This document shows, in pieces, positions 24,732-35,974 of a DNA stretch of 46,574 bases (position 1 is the stretch's first letter; each line of letters starts with the position of its first letter). The DNA comes from Ectocarpus siliculosus (lineage: Eukaryota > Sar > Phaeophyceae > Ectocarpales > Ectocarpaceae). A program made the translations under genes and the position numbers. Below the pieces are notes generated by a model. That model worked only from the letters and a program-made list of their open reading frames with translations. It did no database searches and was not told the DNA's origin. The stretch spans positions 166,879-213,452 of the forward strand of contig FN648462.1 of NCBI GenBank assembly GCA_000310025.1, given 5' to 3'.

Positions 24732-27700
24732 ATGCTCTGGTTTGGTGGTGGACTCTGGAAGGCGGTGCACCGACAACAACGTGACCGTTTGGAGGCTGAA
24801 CTTGAAAGTAACCATGTAAGTAGATGGGAGCAGCTTCAAACGCGGTCAATGTCCATGTGGTGCTTCTCCGGGCGTCGAGAGTATGTAGTGCAGAAGTACT
24901 CTTAGCGGTGCAACCCTTCTGCTTTCGAGTTGCTGCTTACAGCGCAACAACCGAGTTCTTGCGGTCTACTTCAATATTCGAAGTCCCTCTCGGTGACGGT
25001 CGAATTACAATTTGTTTCATAGTTCTTTGGTTCCGTTGCTATGGATATGCCCTGCCGGCGGGTGCTGGGATAGGAGCCTCGAAGAGTGGCCGCCCTTCCT
25101 TGCGTTGTGTGCTACCAACACATTCTTGCACGTTCGTAACAACCCGAAAGCCGTCCCGGAACCGTTATATTCTAATCCGTGACCAGATGTTCCACACGGG
25201 ATACTCGCAAAACCTGCTTCGGCTCATGCATAGGGAGGGGGAAATATTTGCTCAGGTAAGCATCTAATATCACACACATCTTCACACGTGGCTGCAATAG
25301 TTTTGTTTTTTATTTACCGCAGTGGTCGGGGAGGTCTGTTTGGGCCGGTTGACAGAGTGATAGGGGATGTGCGATGGAAGTGGTGCACACGCTCGGGTGG
25401 GCACAGGTATCCGGCTTTCAAGGTACACAGCGACCTGCCGTCACATAAAGAACGAGTGTGAAACTCAAGGCAATTCATATATCGAGTCGATGCTCGTGCA
25501 TGTTTGGCACCCCTTGTCACTGTTTGAACTATGCAGGGAGGGGACGTTGGAAGCCTCGGCCAGCGCGTGGAAAAAATGCTTGCTTCCGAGACGGCGAGAG
25601 TGTTCAAGGTAGGATGTATCAAACCAGCGAGGACCCTCGTCACGCGGTTCGACACCACAAGAATGGAGGAGTTTCATGTGTAGAGATACAAGGCAACCAG
25701 TCATGGGTGGCAGAACTAGAGCTTGCATGCAACACGAGTAGGCCACAAGTCCCACAGGACGCTGGTCAACATGAAGATATCAATCAGCGAGAATATGAGG
25801 GCGGAAACACTAAATAACATTCAACCATCAAGAGATTCTGGGAACAAAAAAGACTCAACAGGCCTAATCGATCGGCCGCTGGAACGTGCATGGCTTTCGG
25901 TTTAGACCCCCCCCTCCACCGCCACCCCCGGTGTTTGCCATCGGGGTTGGGGTTTCGTCGCTTGGCAACGACGTTGTAAAACAAGCCGCCCCCCCCCCGG
26001 TGTTTGCCATCGGGGTTGGGGTTTCGTCGCTTGGCAATGACGTTGTAAAACAAGCCCCCCCCTCGGTGTTTGCCATCGGGATTGGGTTTTCGTCGCTTGG
26101 CAACGACGTTGTAAAACAAGTCAATTCACTTGGTGAACTCGGCAACCAGGTTACCGTTTTTCTTTACCTCTGGTTTTTTTTTTGGCGGTAACCCTAAATG
26201 GTGGTCGAGTAGATCATGTTGTGCGGGGTCGAGAGCCCTCACTCCGCGCAAGGGGGATGATCGTACCACGCTGTGTCAAAATGGTAAAGCATCCTCGAGG
26301 CAGTTACACAGTGCTTACAGCTGTCTCTGGAAGTGAAAGCACCAGAAAATAAACTAAATCATACGGAGCTGTCATCCGTACGCAAGTATTTAAGCACAAG
26401 ATGCCGAACACCCTTAGCAGGATGCAGCGCACCCTTCATGCGACTCGCCGAATACCTCACGGCGCTTCGCGCTTGTTGATGTGAGAGCCTGGTCCGGTGA
26501 GAACACGGCGTGCTCCGTCCCGGCTTTGTAGGGATGCGAGGTCAATGGTCTAACGACTACGGCATGTGACTATGAGTACCCCCCCCCCCCACCGCCACTC
26601 GCCCGCTGCTTCAACCTGATAGCTCCGGGGGCAGCACAGCGAGGAGCGATGGAGGGCTCTCCTTGAACGACAGCGTCAATATCGCGGGGGCTTATCTCTC
26701 CGTATTCAAGAAGAACAGGTGCACTACTATTAATATGTGCCTTCTGGTTGAGGCTACAGGGGTGTGGAGAGCTATTCTGGAATTGGAACGCGTTTGGATG
26801 CGGTGCTAGCGTCGGTGTGGTGTTTCTTTCCAGTTTTTATGTTGTAGTTGTAGCCGTCCGTGTGCGTACAGGTGATACTGTGATTTCTTGGCTCTGGCCT
26901 GGTGCTGGCGCCCTCCGTGATTCACCAAATTTGATTGTTTGGTCTGCGCGTCCACTCGACGGACTGACGAAGGGGAGCAACGCCGAGCTGATTTTATCGT
27001 CAACCCCGCCCCCTTTTCGCCGCTCATTTCCACTTGCGCTCGTACGATGAAGCGCGGCCACCAGGAGACCAGTGAACAGATGTCCGCTCCCGGGGGATTG
27101 GAAGAGAGTAAGCTACCAAACCACCAAGAACAGCACCATGGCTATCGTCGGAGGTCCGACGGGATGCAGCAGCAGCAGCAGCACCGGGAAGGAACTGGCT
27201 TTGCGGCGAAGGAGGCAGCCATGCGGGCGGCGTCGGCCGCGCGGTGGGCGGAAGACGAGCGTTTCAACCTGAAGAACGCCTTCGGTCTCCAGCTCCAGAG
27301 ACTAGAGGTGAAACTGAAGTGGAGGTGAACGTTTTCTGGCAGTTGCTGGGGTCTGGCGTAGTTCGTGCGCAAAGAGAGGCTCACTTAGAGCTCATTGCTG
27401 TGGCGAGAGGGCCGGGGAATTCGCTCATTCCCTCCTCTCGCGAAGACACATTACGGCAAGGTCACTTTGAGACTGCGATTTACTACAGAGTACCTCTACC
27501 CCGTGCGCAACTGAAAACACTCCACTCCTGCCCTCCCTTCCAAACGAATCACATGCTCCAGATGGACTGGGAAGCGCACGAAATCAAGGTCCGAGAGGAG
27601 TACGATACCCACCGCGATCAAATTCGATCTCGTTCGGGAATGAGCACTCCAGGCGGAGGAGACGGGGCAAGATACGGCTCGCGCGGTGGGACTGGTGTCG

Positions 27701-29289
27701 CAGATGCTGCTTCGGCGTCTTCCATGCCTTGGCGAAGCCGCGAGAAACAGGTGAAAATGGTGGTCAAACGAGTTCTCAACGTGATCTCCAGAAACTCATT
27801 TTTCACTGAACGAAACACTAGACAGGTCAAAGTGTGGACTAGTGGTTCTTGGAGTTAGTAGTCGCTTGACGATACCGCCGCTATGGCTTTGGTCCGATGA
27901 CTTCTCCCCTGTGCTTACTCCATCTCGCGGTTTAGTTTGTTCTACTCGTCGCCGTCGGCAATGACAATGCCTACTGTGCGTATCTCTCCTTTACCTACGC
28001 GGTCTCTGTGAATTCGCTCGCCCACTCCGAAGGCTATATACGATGGCGCCCGATTGCGCTCGTACACGCGATACCCCCAAACCAAGGAAGAAAACATTGA
28101 CAGTGCCCTCCATGCAGAAGTTATTTTTCTGGTGCACTCGCGAGGGACAGCGAGCTGCCGGTGCGGTCGCAAGGTTTTTTCACCCTCTTCTCACCGGTTC
28201 CTTCGGCGGGGTCGAGGCAGCGGAGGAAGCGACGCAGTCAGCCGGCACGTAGCAACACTGGGAAACCGCGGAAGTATCGGTAGCATCACGATGGTACCGG
28301 CAGCATCAAATACAGAGCAGCCTCACAAGGAAATAATTATCCGTGATCGAAACGAGACTCAATTTTGTACCACAAATAGGGAAAACAGGGTCAAGAAATA
28401 CCTCTGCCCGACACGGTGGCAGCGAACAAAGAAATCGAGCCTCGATCCGACTTAGACACATCGATATTGCGGGCCCATTCTGTACACAATGAAGGCGCCG
28501 CTGTTCCCTCAGTTTCACCCAATCTCTTGGCTGTGCACACCCGCCGACCTCCCCTTCTCGCGAGACAGTCGAGGCTCATCCACACGGCGCCGGTTTTCCA
28601 GCCGGAGACGGGGAGGGCATCGTCCGCAGGCGGGGCGGGGGGCCAGAACTCCGCGCAGGTGGCCGGGCGGACGGGTGGTGGTCTGGGGAAAAATGGCGAC
28701 GTGGGGTACTGGGCACGGGGGGCGGCGACGGAGCTCGAGAGGCTGGACGAGGCGTTTGCGGCGGTGGGGGCGCAGGTTAGCGCGCAGAAGGAGGCCGCGA
28801 AGAAGTGGACACGGCGGCAGAGAATACGGATGGAGGTGTGCGTGTGTGTGTCTCCGTGTTTGACGTCAGGAGTCCTGTGAGGATAGCCAGCCGGCTGGTC
28901 GTCGAAAGCACGGCCGTCGTAGCGGGGCTATATTTGAATTTCTTGGTGGTCGTTTCGGGGTGTCAACTGTTACTTTTTGCTTCTCGTTGTTTCTTTGAGC
29001 TTGGGATTGAGTCGCTGAAAAGCCGGACTGTTCGAATGACAGAAGAGGACACAAGGAAGTCCATCCACCCCCCCGCACACGAGCATCTAGGAAGCAAGGC
29101 ATATTGGGGTGCCACCTGACGAACCCGATATCGCAATGAGAAGAGCAATCTCCGTGTCCGAATGCCTGTCGATCACAGGCGCAGATTGACGCTATGGGGG
29201 AAGAGAGAGGTCACCGGCAGCAAAGGTTGTTGGCAGCCGATAGAGAGGAGGCACAACTAATCGCGATGGTGCTCGCGGAAGGACGATGA
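24732..29289 (+). CDS. Coiled-coil protein of 374 residues, unknown function
   Basis: Eight exons: 24732-24815, 25187-25255, 25537-25608, 26623-26718, 27065-27307, 27562-27750, 28569-28835, 29185-29289. Every exon length is a multiple of three and every intron is phase 0. ATG at 24732 starts MLWFGGGLWKAVHRQQRDRL and TGA is at 29287. Long charged helices suggest coiled coil: RLEAELESNH, GQRVEKMLASETARVFK, EERWRALLERQRQYRGG, DERFNLKNAFGLQLQRLE running into MDWEAHEIKVREEYDTHRDQ, ELERLDEAFAAVGAQ, and a final RQQRLLAADREEAQL. Low-complexity linkers (a Gln run near 27166, Gly/Ser-rich parts) sit between. I do not recognise the family; a structural or ciliary/centrosomal role is only a guess from composition. 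An alternative start at ATG 27047 would give a shorter protein, but consistent upstream exons favour 24732. Confidence 0.65.
25925..26120. repeat. Three-copy minisatellite of 66-69 bases in a coiled-coil-gene intron
   Basis: Copies begin with GGTGTTTGCCATCGGG at 25930, 25999 and 26065. Each contains TTTCGTCGCTTGGCAA and ends GACGTTGTAAAACAAG, with a C-run between copies. Identity is high. Just downstream, GGTTACCG (about 26148) and CGGTAACC (about 26186) form a short inverted repeat. Confidence 0.85.
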
Positions 29290-32200
29290 CGCCTCTCACC
29301 TCTTGGCAACGTGGCGGCTACAAACCGAAAAAATATTATTTTGTAGGGTGCTAAGGCCGAAAAACTCCTATTCAATGTAGATAGAGTCGTTGAGCCAAGC
29401 TTCGCCCACGGAAGCATATGGCAGGAGAGAGGGGAGTTACTAGGCATTAAAGGGTAGCGGCGAACACCGTAATACGCATTCCTTGTCGTTCAAGAGCCCT
29501 AGAGCAACGATTGAACGATTCGGCAGCAAGCGGGGGGGGGGGGTTTACACCGTATGACGAACCCGGGCGAATGCGAGACCACCTGCCAGCGGCAACAGCC
29601 CTGTGTTGCATGTTGGACGCTCCGGGAGCACAGGGGTAATGACACTGCATGTGCTTTTCTTTCCCGTCCCGTTCCTCCGTAGCATCTTTCTGTTTCCATT
29701 ATGCCAGTACGAGTTAAAGGTTCTTTGCAGGTAGTACACTGGCGCGAGTGTTGCAGATACGAGCGAAATGGGTTGTAGAGAGACCAACTCCAGTCACCTC
29801 CATTCCTTTTCCACAGATTCACTAAGTTGTAGTGAGGAAACGACTCGCCGTCTGGTGCAAGCGAGGGTCTCTAGGAAATACCCTATCTCCTGTGCTTCTG
29901 CTCATTGTCCATCTTTTACCACCTCCCCACCCCACCCCACAATCGGTTCGGCTCCCCTCGCCCCGCTCTCCAACGCGTCGTCGCCTGGCTGGCGCTGTTG
30001 GTGCGCAAGCAGCTCCGGAAAACTAGCATCCTCGCCTCTCGTATTCCTGGTGTGTGAGGAGAGCCGAGCGAGGAATCATCCTTGCCACGGCTTGCCTCTC
30101 AAGTGGCCGCCGCCGCCGCCGCCCCCGCCCCTGCCGCTGCCGCTGCCGTCGAATGGTCTCCCCCCTCCCCGCCGCTGAAACGCCCCCAACTGCCCGCTGC
30201 CCGCTTCCCGGTGACCACTGCCCGTCGCCTCCTTTTCCCCCGTGCTGATGTGGCGAGCATCGTGGCAGCGGGTCATCGTTGTCGGTGTTGATCTGGGGTT
30301 CGAGATTGGTTGCAATGCTGTTTGCTCCATCGTGGAGAAGAAAGAGGCTGGTTCGCTCTCGAATTGCCATGTGTGAAAGACAACAGCTCCAAATACCATC
30401 AAATTGAAGCGGCAATTTTGCAGTCAGTTGGTTGCACTAAAGCCGTGGATTCGAGACCAGAGGAAACTTCGACGTCACAACAACAGACGCTGCTGTACGC
30501 AGGTACCCTTCACGGAGAGGATCTATCGAGTAGGCATGTGCCATATGTCAAACCCGTTCACCCCTTGGCCCCTCGGGTACACATTGGTACAATTCGATGT
30601 TCCTTGTAAACAATCGACATTGTATCTTGCTCTCGGAGGAGGCAACATGATAGATCGGCAGAGTGACACATTGTAGCAGAGTCATCCGGCAACCCTCTTA
30701 ACCAGAGCTTTACACGGGGTAGAACACGAGACAACAGCCAGTGGGAGGCGAGGTGAGCCCAACCAAGACCCACAGGCACACTGCCATCTGTACAGACAGG
30801 ACGTGTTGACCAACCTCACGAATACATGTCTTCCAACCTTTGTCACTCGGAATGGGTGGACGAAACTCATCGGCTCTGTTATTTGGCTCCTGCAGCAGAG
30901 AATAACAGCTACCGGTACAGGGCAACATTCGCTCACCTGGTTCGCCTCAATTTTTCCCAGTCACCGCGGTTCCGTTGCGTGGTTGGTGTCAAAGTCACAG
31001 ACTACACCTCGCGGCGGCGCAGTTCCTCGGGATTTGCAGCAACCCCCCGCCGCCTTCCGTCTCTTCCCTGAAGCGGCGAGTTGACGAATGTCACTCAAAA
31101 GTAAGGAAAGCGCTTGGAAATGCTGTGTGGCCTTTACCGCTTGGCCACAGCGTTGCTGTTGGAGTTGGATGGAGAGACTTGTTGCCGCCACCTAGCGAAA
31201 TAGTCACAGCAGTAGACACTCCTCGGAATAACCCAGAGTTGTAACCATAAATAACAGCAGGGCTTACGTGTACATTGCTCTTACAGGGGGGCAACACCGA
31301 GGGAATATCTCTCAAGGCGGGTGGTTTTACGGCCGATCGGGGCATCACAGGTCTTCTGAACACAGATCTTTCGCGTACTACTGTGTGTACACGGTAGTAC
31401 GTAAAAGACACATCGCATCATTTACGATACAATATTAGGCGTGATCTCCTCGCCGTTGCTGTCCCCGCCCTTGCGTCGGAAGGCACCAGGCCTGTTCTTT
31501 GCTCCGCGTTGCAGCTTTAAAACCGCAAACCGCGAAAAAAACACCTGCGTACCCATACACATTGCGGCGGAATCTGGAAATCGGAGACTGTTCTCTGGAT
31601 CGGTCCAACAATTACGGCAGATAGGTAGATACGCATGATTCGCTACGCCCTCCAATCACTGGCTCTTGATTGTACAAGGACAGGAGGATCACGTGCACCC
31701 ACTGGCTTCACCACGTTATCAGGCGTGCGCGTGAAGAGGAAGTGGTGCAGATCGACGGCAGAAGAGCCCCCTGCTACCAGCACCCGCTGAAATTTCAAAG
31801 AAGATTCTTGTTCCCATCCAACCATTGTTTCAACATGCTTGCTTCCCCTCGCTCCGCTGGGCACTCTTGGAACAGAGTCCAAGAGGTTGAAATAAAACAA
31901 GAGGCGAGCGGAAGGTGATCACGAGCGGGTGAAGGGCCCATACATTCGTCTTCACACAGTCGAGCCAATTCCGTCCGCCTCCCGCACCTGCGAAATCTGG
32001 TAGTCCTTGCACGAAAACAAGGTTTTTGCCGGTAAGGGCAGCGGAGCGATTGCCTGCGGATGGCAGCCTCGATGAATGATCAAGTGCGGATGTCCTTCCT
32101 GCCAGGGGTGGCCGTGGCGGAAGATGGCACAGCTGAAGGACGAGAGTGAGTTCTTGTGTTGAAAGTCGATGGAGTTCATCCGGATGTCCTTCATACGTAT

Positions 32201-32415
32201 TCGCAGACACTCTAACTACTGCTGTACCTAAAACAGCCTACACAGCCTAGCTGTAGGCTACACCTGGCACATAGTCTACCTTTGAACTGTGGGTCCTACC
32301 GATGTGGCCTGTAGTCTGCACCGGCCTTCCGCAGCACAGCAGAAGGCACAGATAGCATAGCTGTCTCTCGTGCATCCGCACGCAGTCCCCCGGAGCTTGC
32401 CTGTAACCCTCGCAG
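29290..32415. other. Intergenic region upstream of PARP-B
   Basis: PARP-B lacks a visible initiator exon, so its first exon(s) and promoter probably lie here. I found no ATG-bearing exon with matching phase and PARP6/8 similarity. The region holds a G-run at 29531-29540, a CCG/CTG-rich low-complexity stretch at 30107-30160 that opens long frames on both strands, and a near-perfect palindrome at 31374. Confidence 0.5.
31374..31401. repeat. Near-perfect 28-base palindrome
   Basis: CGTACTAC and GTAGTACG form the outer arms. The inner part TGTGTGTACACG continues the symmetry with a single mismatch pair. It can form a hairpin or cruciform. Confidence 0.75.
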
Positions 32416-35400
32416 CTCGCACCGCAGCGCGCATGCGCCGCGGAGAACTACATAAACCAATCTTCAACCACGCCCAACCCTGATCGATCGTTCGTTTGTT
32501 TCAAATTTGAGAAAAGAGGGCCGGCGCAAAAAAATAACACGAAACTAGCGGATGCCGCGCCAGTGGTAGCTAAAGAGGGATGCCTGGATTCTGACGATGG
32601 CGGCGACTACGGTTCGGATCAGCGGGGAAGCGATTCCGATGACTACAACTACTCTGATTCGGATTCGGAATGCGAATGTGGAGGGGAATGGCCGAAGGTG
32701 ATTTCAAGAATTGCTTCTCCTCGTTCTAATGCTACATTCCCTCACAGAAAAATGTACCCGTTCGAGATACAGTACTTTTTCTTTGGGATATAAATGTAGG
32801 TTGTTTGTGCGTGTTCTCTGCCCCCATGTATTCGGCCGCCAGTGGTTGAACACTGACATCTCCTCGCAACCACTTGTTATGCATGCCCTAAAGTATTTTC
32901 CCAGAGCTCTTCCGTACCATACAACATAGTCTACCTCGCACAAAGGTGTGCAAAAAGGCAGGAAGATGACCGGAGTATGTTGTGTCCAGCCCCTGGAGCT
33001 GTCGAAGTGTCAAAGAGTTGCATCTCTAGCATACAAGAAAGAGGCACGCGGCGTATCACCCTGGGAAAGGGAAAATGCCGGCAACCACTTCAATACCGAC
33101 TTGCACCTAATACACCACGCCCCATGTCACGTACAGCTTCCACAAATCCCTCCCTTCCTACGCCGCAAGGGCATTCTTTTCACCTCTGCGCTGCTGCAAA
33201 GTTGCTCCTCGACGACGGAATGATACCCTAACCGCGCTACCCCCTCCAACCCGCTGCACCTGCACCGCCTCGCACGCTTTTGCGCAGCATCCCGCGGAAG
33301 TTGATGCGGACGAGTTTATCGACGGCGTGGACGGTATATCCGCGAGCGTCCAGTTATCCCCGACCCTGACGAATGTCTGGGTTTATGTCGATCCTCGGAG
33401 GCTTTCCGAGGGCCGTGCTCCTGGCACTTGTGTCAAGACCGTCGGCCTGGATCCCAGCAAAGGAGTGGTGGTAAGGAGAACGCGAGGGATGATTCGTAAC
33501 CCTTTCACACCACATGTGTTTCTGCTGCGGGGTGTTTTCGAAGGAGAGGCCGTCCGTTTGTGGTCTCATGCGACGAGCGGGGCGAATTAATCTCACCGCG
33601 AGCCCAGTTTCCTTCTGGCATCGCGGCCATCGCGGGGCGTGGTTTTGATGGCTATTGTTCAAAGTGCTACAATCGTCCGAAGGAGAAGCAGCAGGTATCG
33701 GTAACGGCGCCAGAGGTGTTCCTATGCTTACACGTAGCAATATGCAATTCGTTCGAGGCGCGATTGCTGTGCACATCGCTCATGCCGTTCGCGCCTCAAA
33801 CATGCAGGTGATGCTCACCACCCCCCATGACTACATGTCGTCAGGCAAGATCCCGCAAGTGAAGTGGGCAAGGCAGGTGGCACCGACGGCGATGGACAAG
33901 CAGAAAATGGACACCTACGGAAGGTGAGGGCTACATTCTGTGCATGGCTTGAATTTGGCCGGGTAGAGGCTTTCTATCGAAGGGATGCCCCCCTAGAACT
34001 ATTACTGTAACGGAGCTCTACAGGGTGTGTCTGGCTTGCGCGAGTCCTCGTGCGTGTGGATCAAGGCTCCACCATGCTAGATGAGTCATAGGGTTCGTGT
34101 TCGTCTACGACTGGAGACACAAAAAACCCTTCATGCATTCGCCCTGTTACCGTCTTCTTCCTCCTCTTCTCCCTCTCCTTCTTCTTCGTCGTTGTTTTGA
34201 CGTTCCCTCCTGTGTTGCTCTTCGAAGGTCAATCATTGACCTTCCGTGGCGACGACCTGACCCTAGCCCTTGGGTACAACAATCCAAGGACCGAAGGACT
34301 ATATATCCCATCGCTCGCGCAAGAATATATTGGAATTACTTGGATGTAAAGTCCAACAAAGAAAATAATAAACTCGGGACATTTGAATATCTCGATGTAC
34401 CACCGCATGGTGGGGGACGTGAAGTATCGTCCAACAACCATATCAACAACCACGACGACGACGATGACCACAATAACCACAAACCCAATCACTGACACGG
34501 ACGACCCACCAACAGCACCGGGAAGACTTTCCCGCACGAGTGGATGCTCTGCGGGAAGATACAGGCCCAGTTGACGCGAGCTTGGTCCCAAGGCAAGAGG
34601 GTATCACGCACGAGCGACGAACACGTCAAAGGAGGAGACCGACCCGAGCAAGAGATGGGCGGCGATGTCTGCCGTGACGGTGGATCCCAAGTTCGAGAGG
34701 GTGGGGTAACGGCGGCGACGACGGCAGGAGAGGGGAGGGCGAACGAGGAGACGGGCGGGGGGAAGCTTGACAGCGCTGCAATACGTCGGGCGGTTAAGAT
34801 GATTTGCGAGTCCACGGTGGTGTCGGCGGGGCTTGCTGCCTATGTTCTGCGGATCTCAAAGGTGCCTTGGGAAGGGTGCTACCGGAGTGGTGCTACGGGA
34901 TGATGGGCGCAACGGTAGTGGTGTGATGACGAGGCTGCGTTAGTTCGTGGCGTCTAACTACGCTCAGCGTGCGGACAACACGTAGGTATGTTGCTGCAAA
35001 GTTTTGTGTGAGCACGATCCGTAGCCGTACAACCTTGCAACAACGATACGATAGAGATGTTCCAACCCCTTTCGTTTCCCCCATTTCAGAACGACGAGCA
35101 AAAGGCACAGCTTTGCCTTGCGGACGAGGAACAGCGACCGGCGCTGAAGGCAGCATTCATGGAGTTCACTGAGCTGAAGGGGAGGTTTCCACAGGTTGAC
35201 GAGGCGAGTCTCGGTTGTGAATGCGTTCAACGAAAACATTTGTAGAAGGAGGTACAACAGGTTAAGGTTTGGAAAAATGGTATCGTTGGTTTCCACTTGA
35301 AGCCTTAAAGAGAAATGCGATTTTTTGTCGATGCCTACATTGCTGAGTTGACCGCAATGCCTAGCAAGATTGAAGACAGGGCTCGCGAGGCCTTGAAGAC

Positions 35401-35931
35401 AGGAAACCAGCAAAGGCTCGCCCAATACTTCGTGCCACAAGGTTAGTTTTTTTTTTTCAACGGTAGTTGTGGCGTCTTGCAGGGTTTGATTCGCCGGTGT
35501 TGTGTGACCATCCCTGCGAATTTCTCTGTTTTTTCCGGCGTCGACACGGCATGAATGTATACGGCAACAGTGTGTTCGAGCAGCCAATCGTTTCTTAACC
35601 GAGGCGGACTCGCGTTAGCTTCGCTACCCCAGCGGGCATGAACAGCCGAATACATGGCAGGTCTAAACAGCTCAATCACGGAAACGCCGTTTCTTTCGCT
35701 CTGTGAAACCCTCATCCAACCCGCCCCTTAGGTATCTTGCTTTGACGCAGTTGCGGCCCATCCTGGGTCTATCGAGCTGCAACGTGACTACCTGGTGTGC
35801 ATGGCGCTGGCGCAGCCTCTGTTGTACCCGCTGCTTCAGCCGAAGGGGGAGGCCGGTGACGGCGACGATCTGTTAGACCAGTACCGTAGGGCTGAGTTGC
35901 AGACGCTCGCCAAAACAAACCCGTTGGTGAG

Positions 35932-35974
<43 letters not shown>

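Noticed and set aside
25960-26118. ACGACGTTGTAAAAC, identical to part of the common M13 forward primer site (vector contamination?)
   Set aside because: The flanking bases are not lacZ/pUC sequence, and the string is part of a three-copy repeat unit with diverged copies, so chance identity is more likely.
27047-27307. ATG at 27047 as the start of a separate coiled-coil gene
   Set aside because: Four upstream exons, all phase 0 and coiled-coil in character, join to an acceptor at 27064. One longer gene is the simpler model, though not proven.
30023-30415. Long frames on both strands around a CCG/CTG-rich tract
   Set aside because: Both strands are open because of the triplet composition; I found no supporting splice sites or family match.
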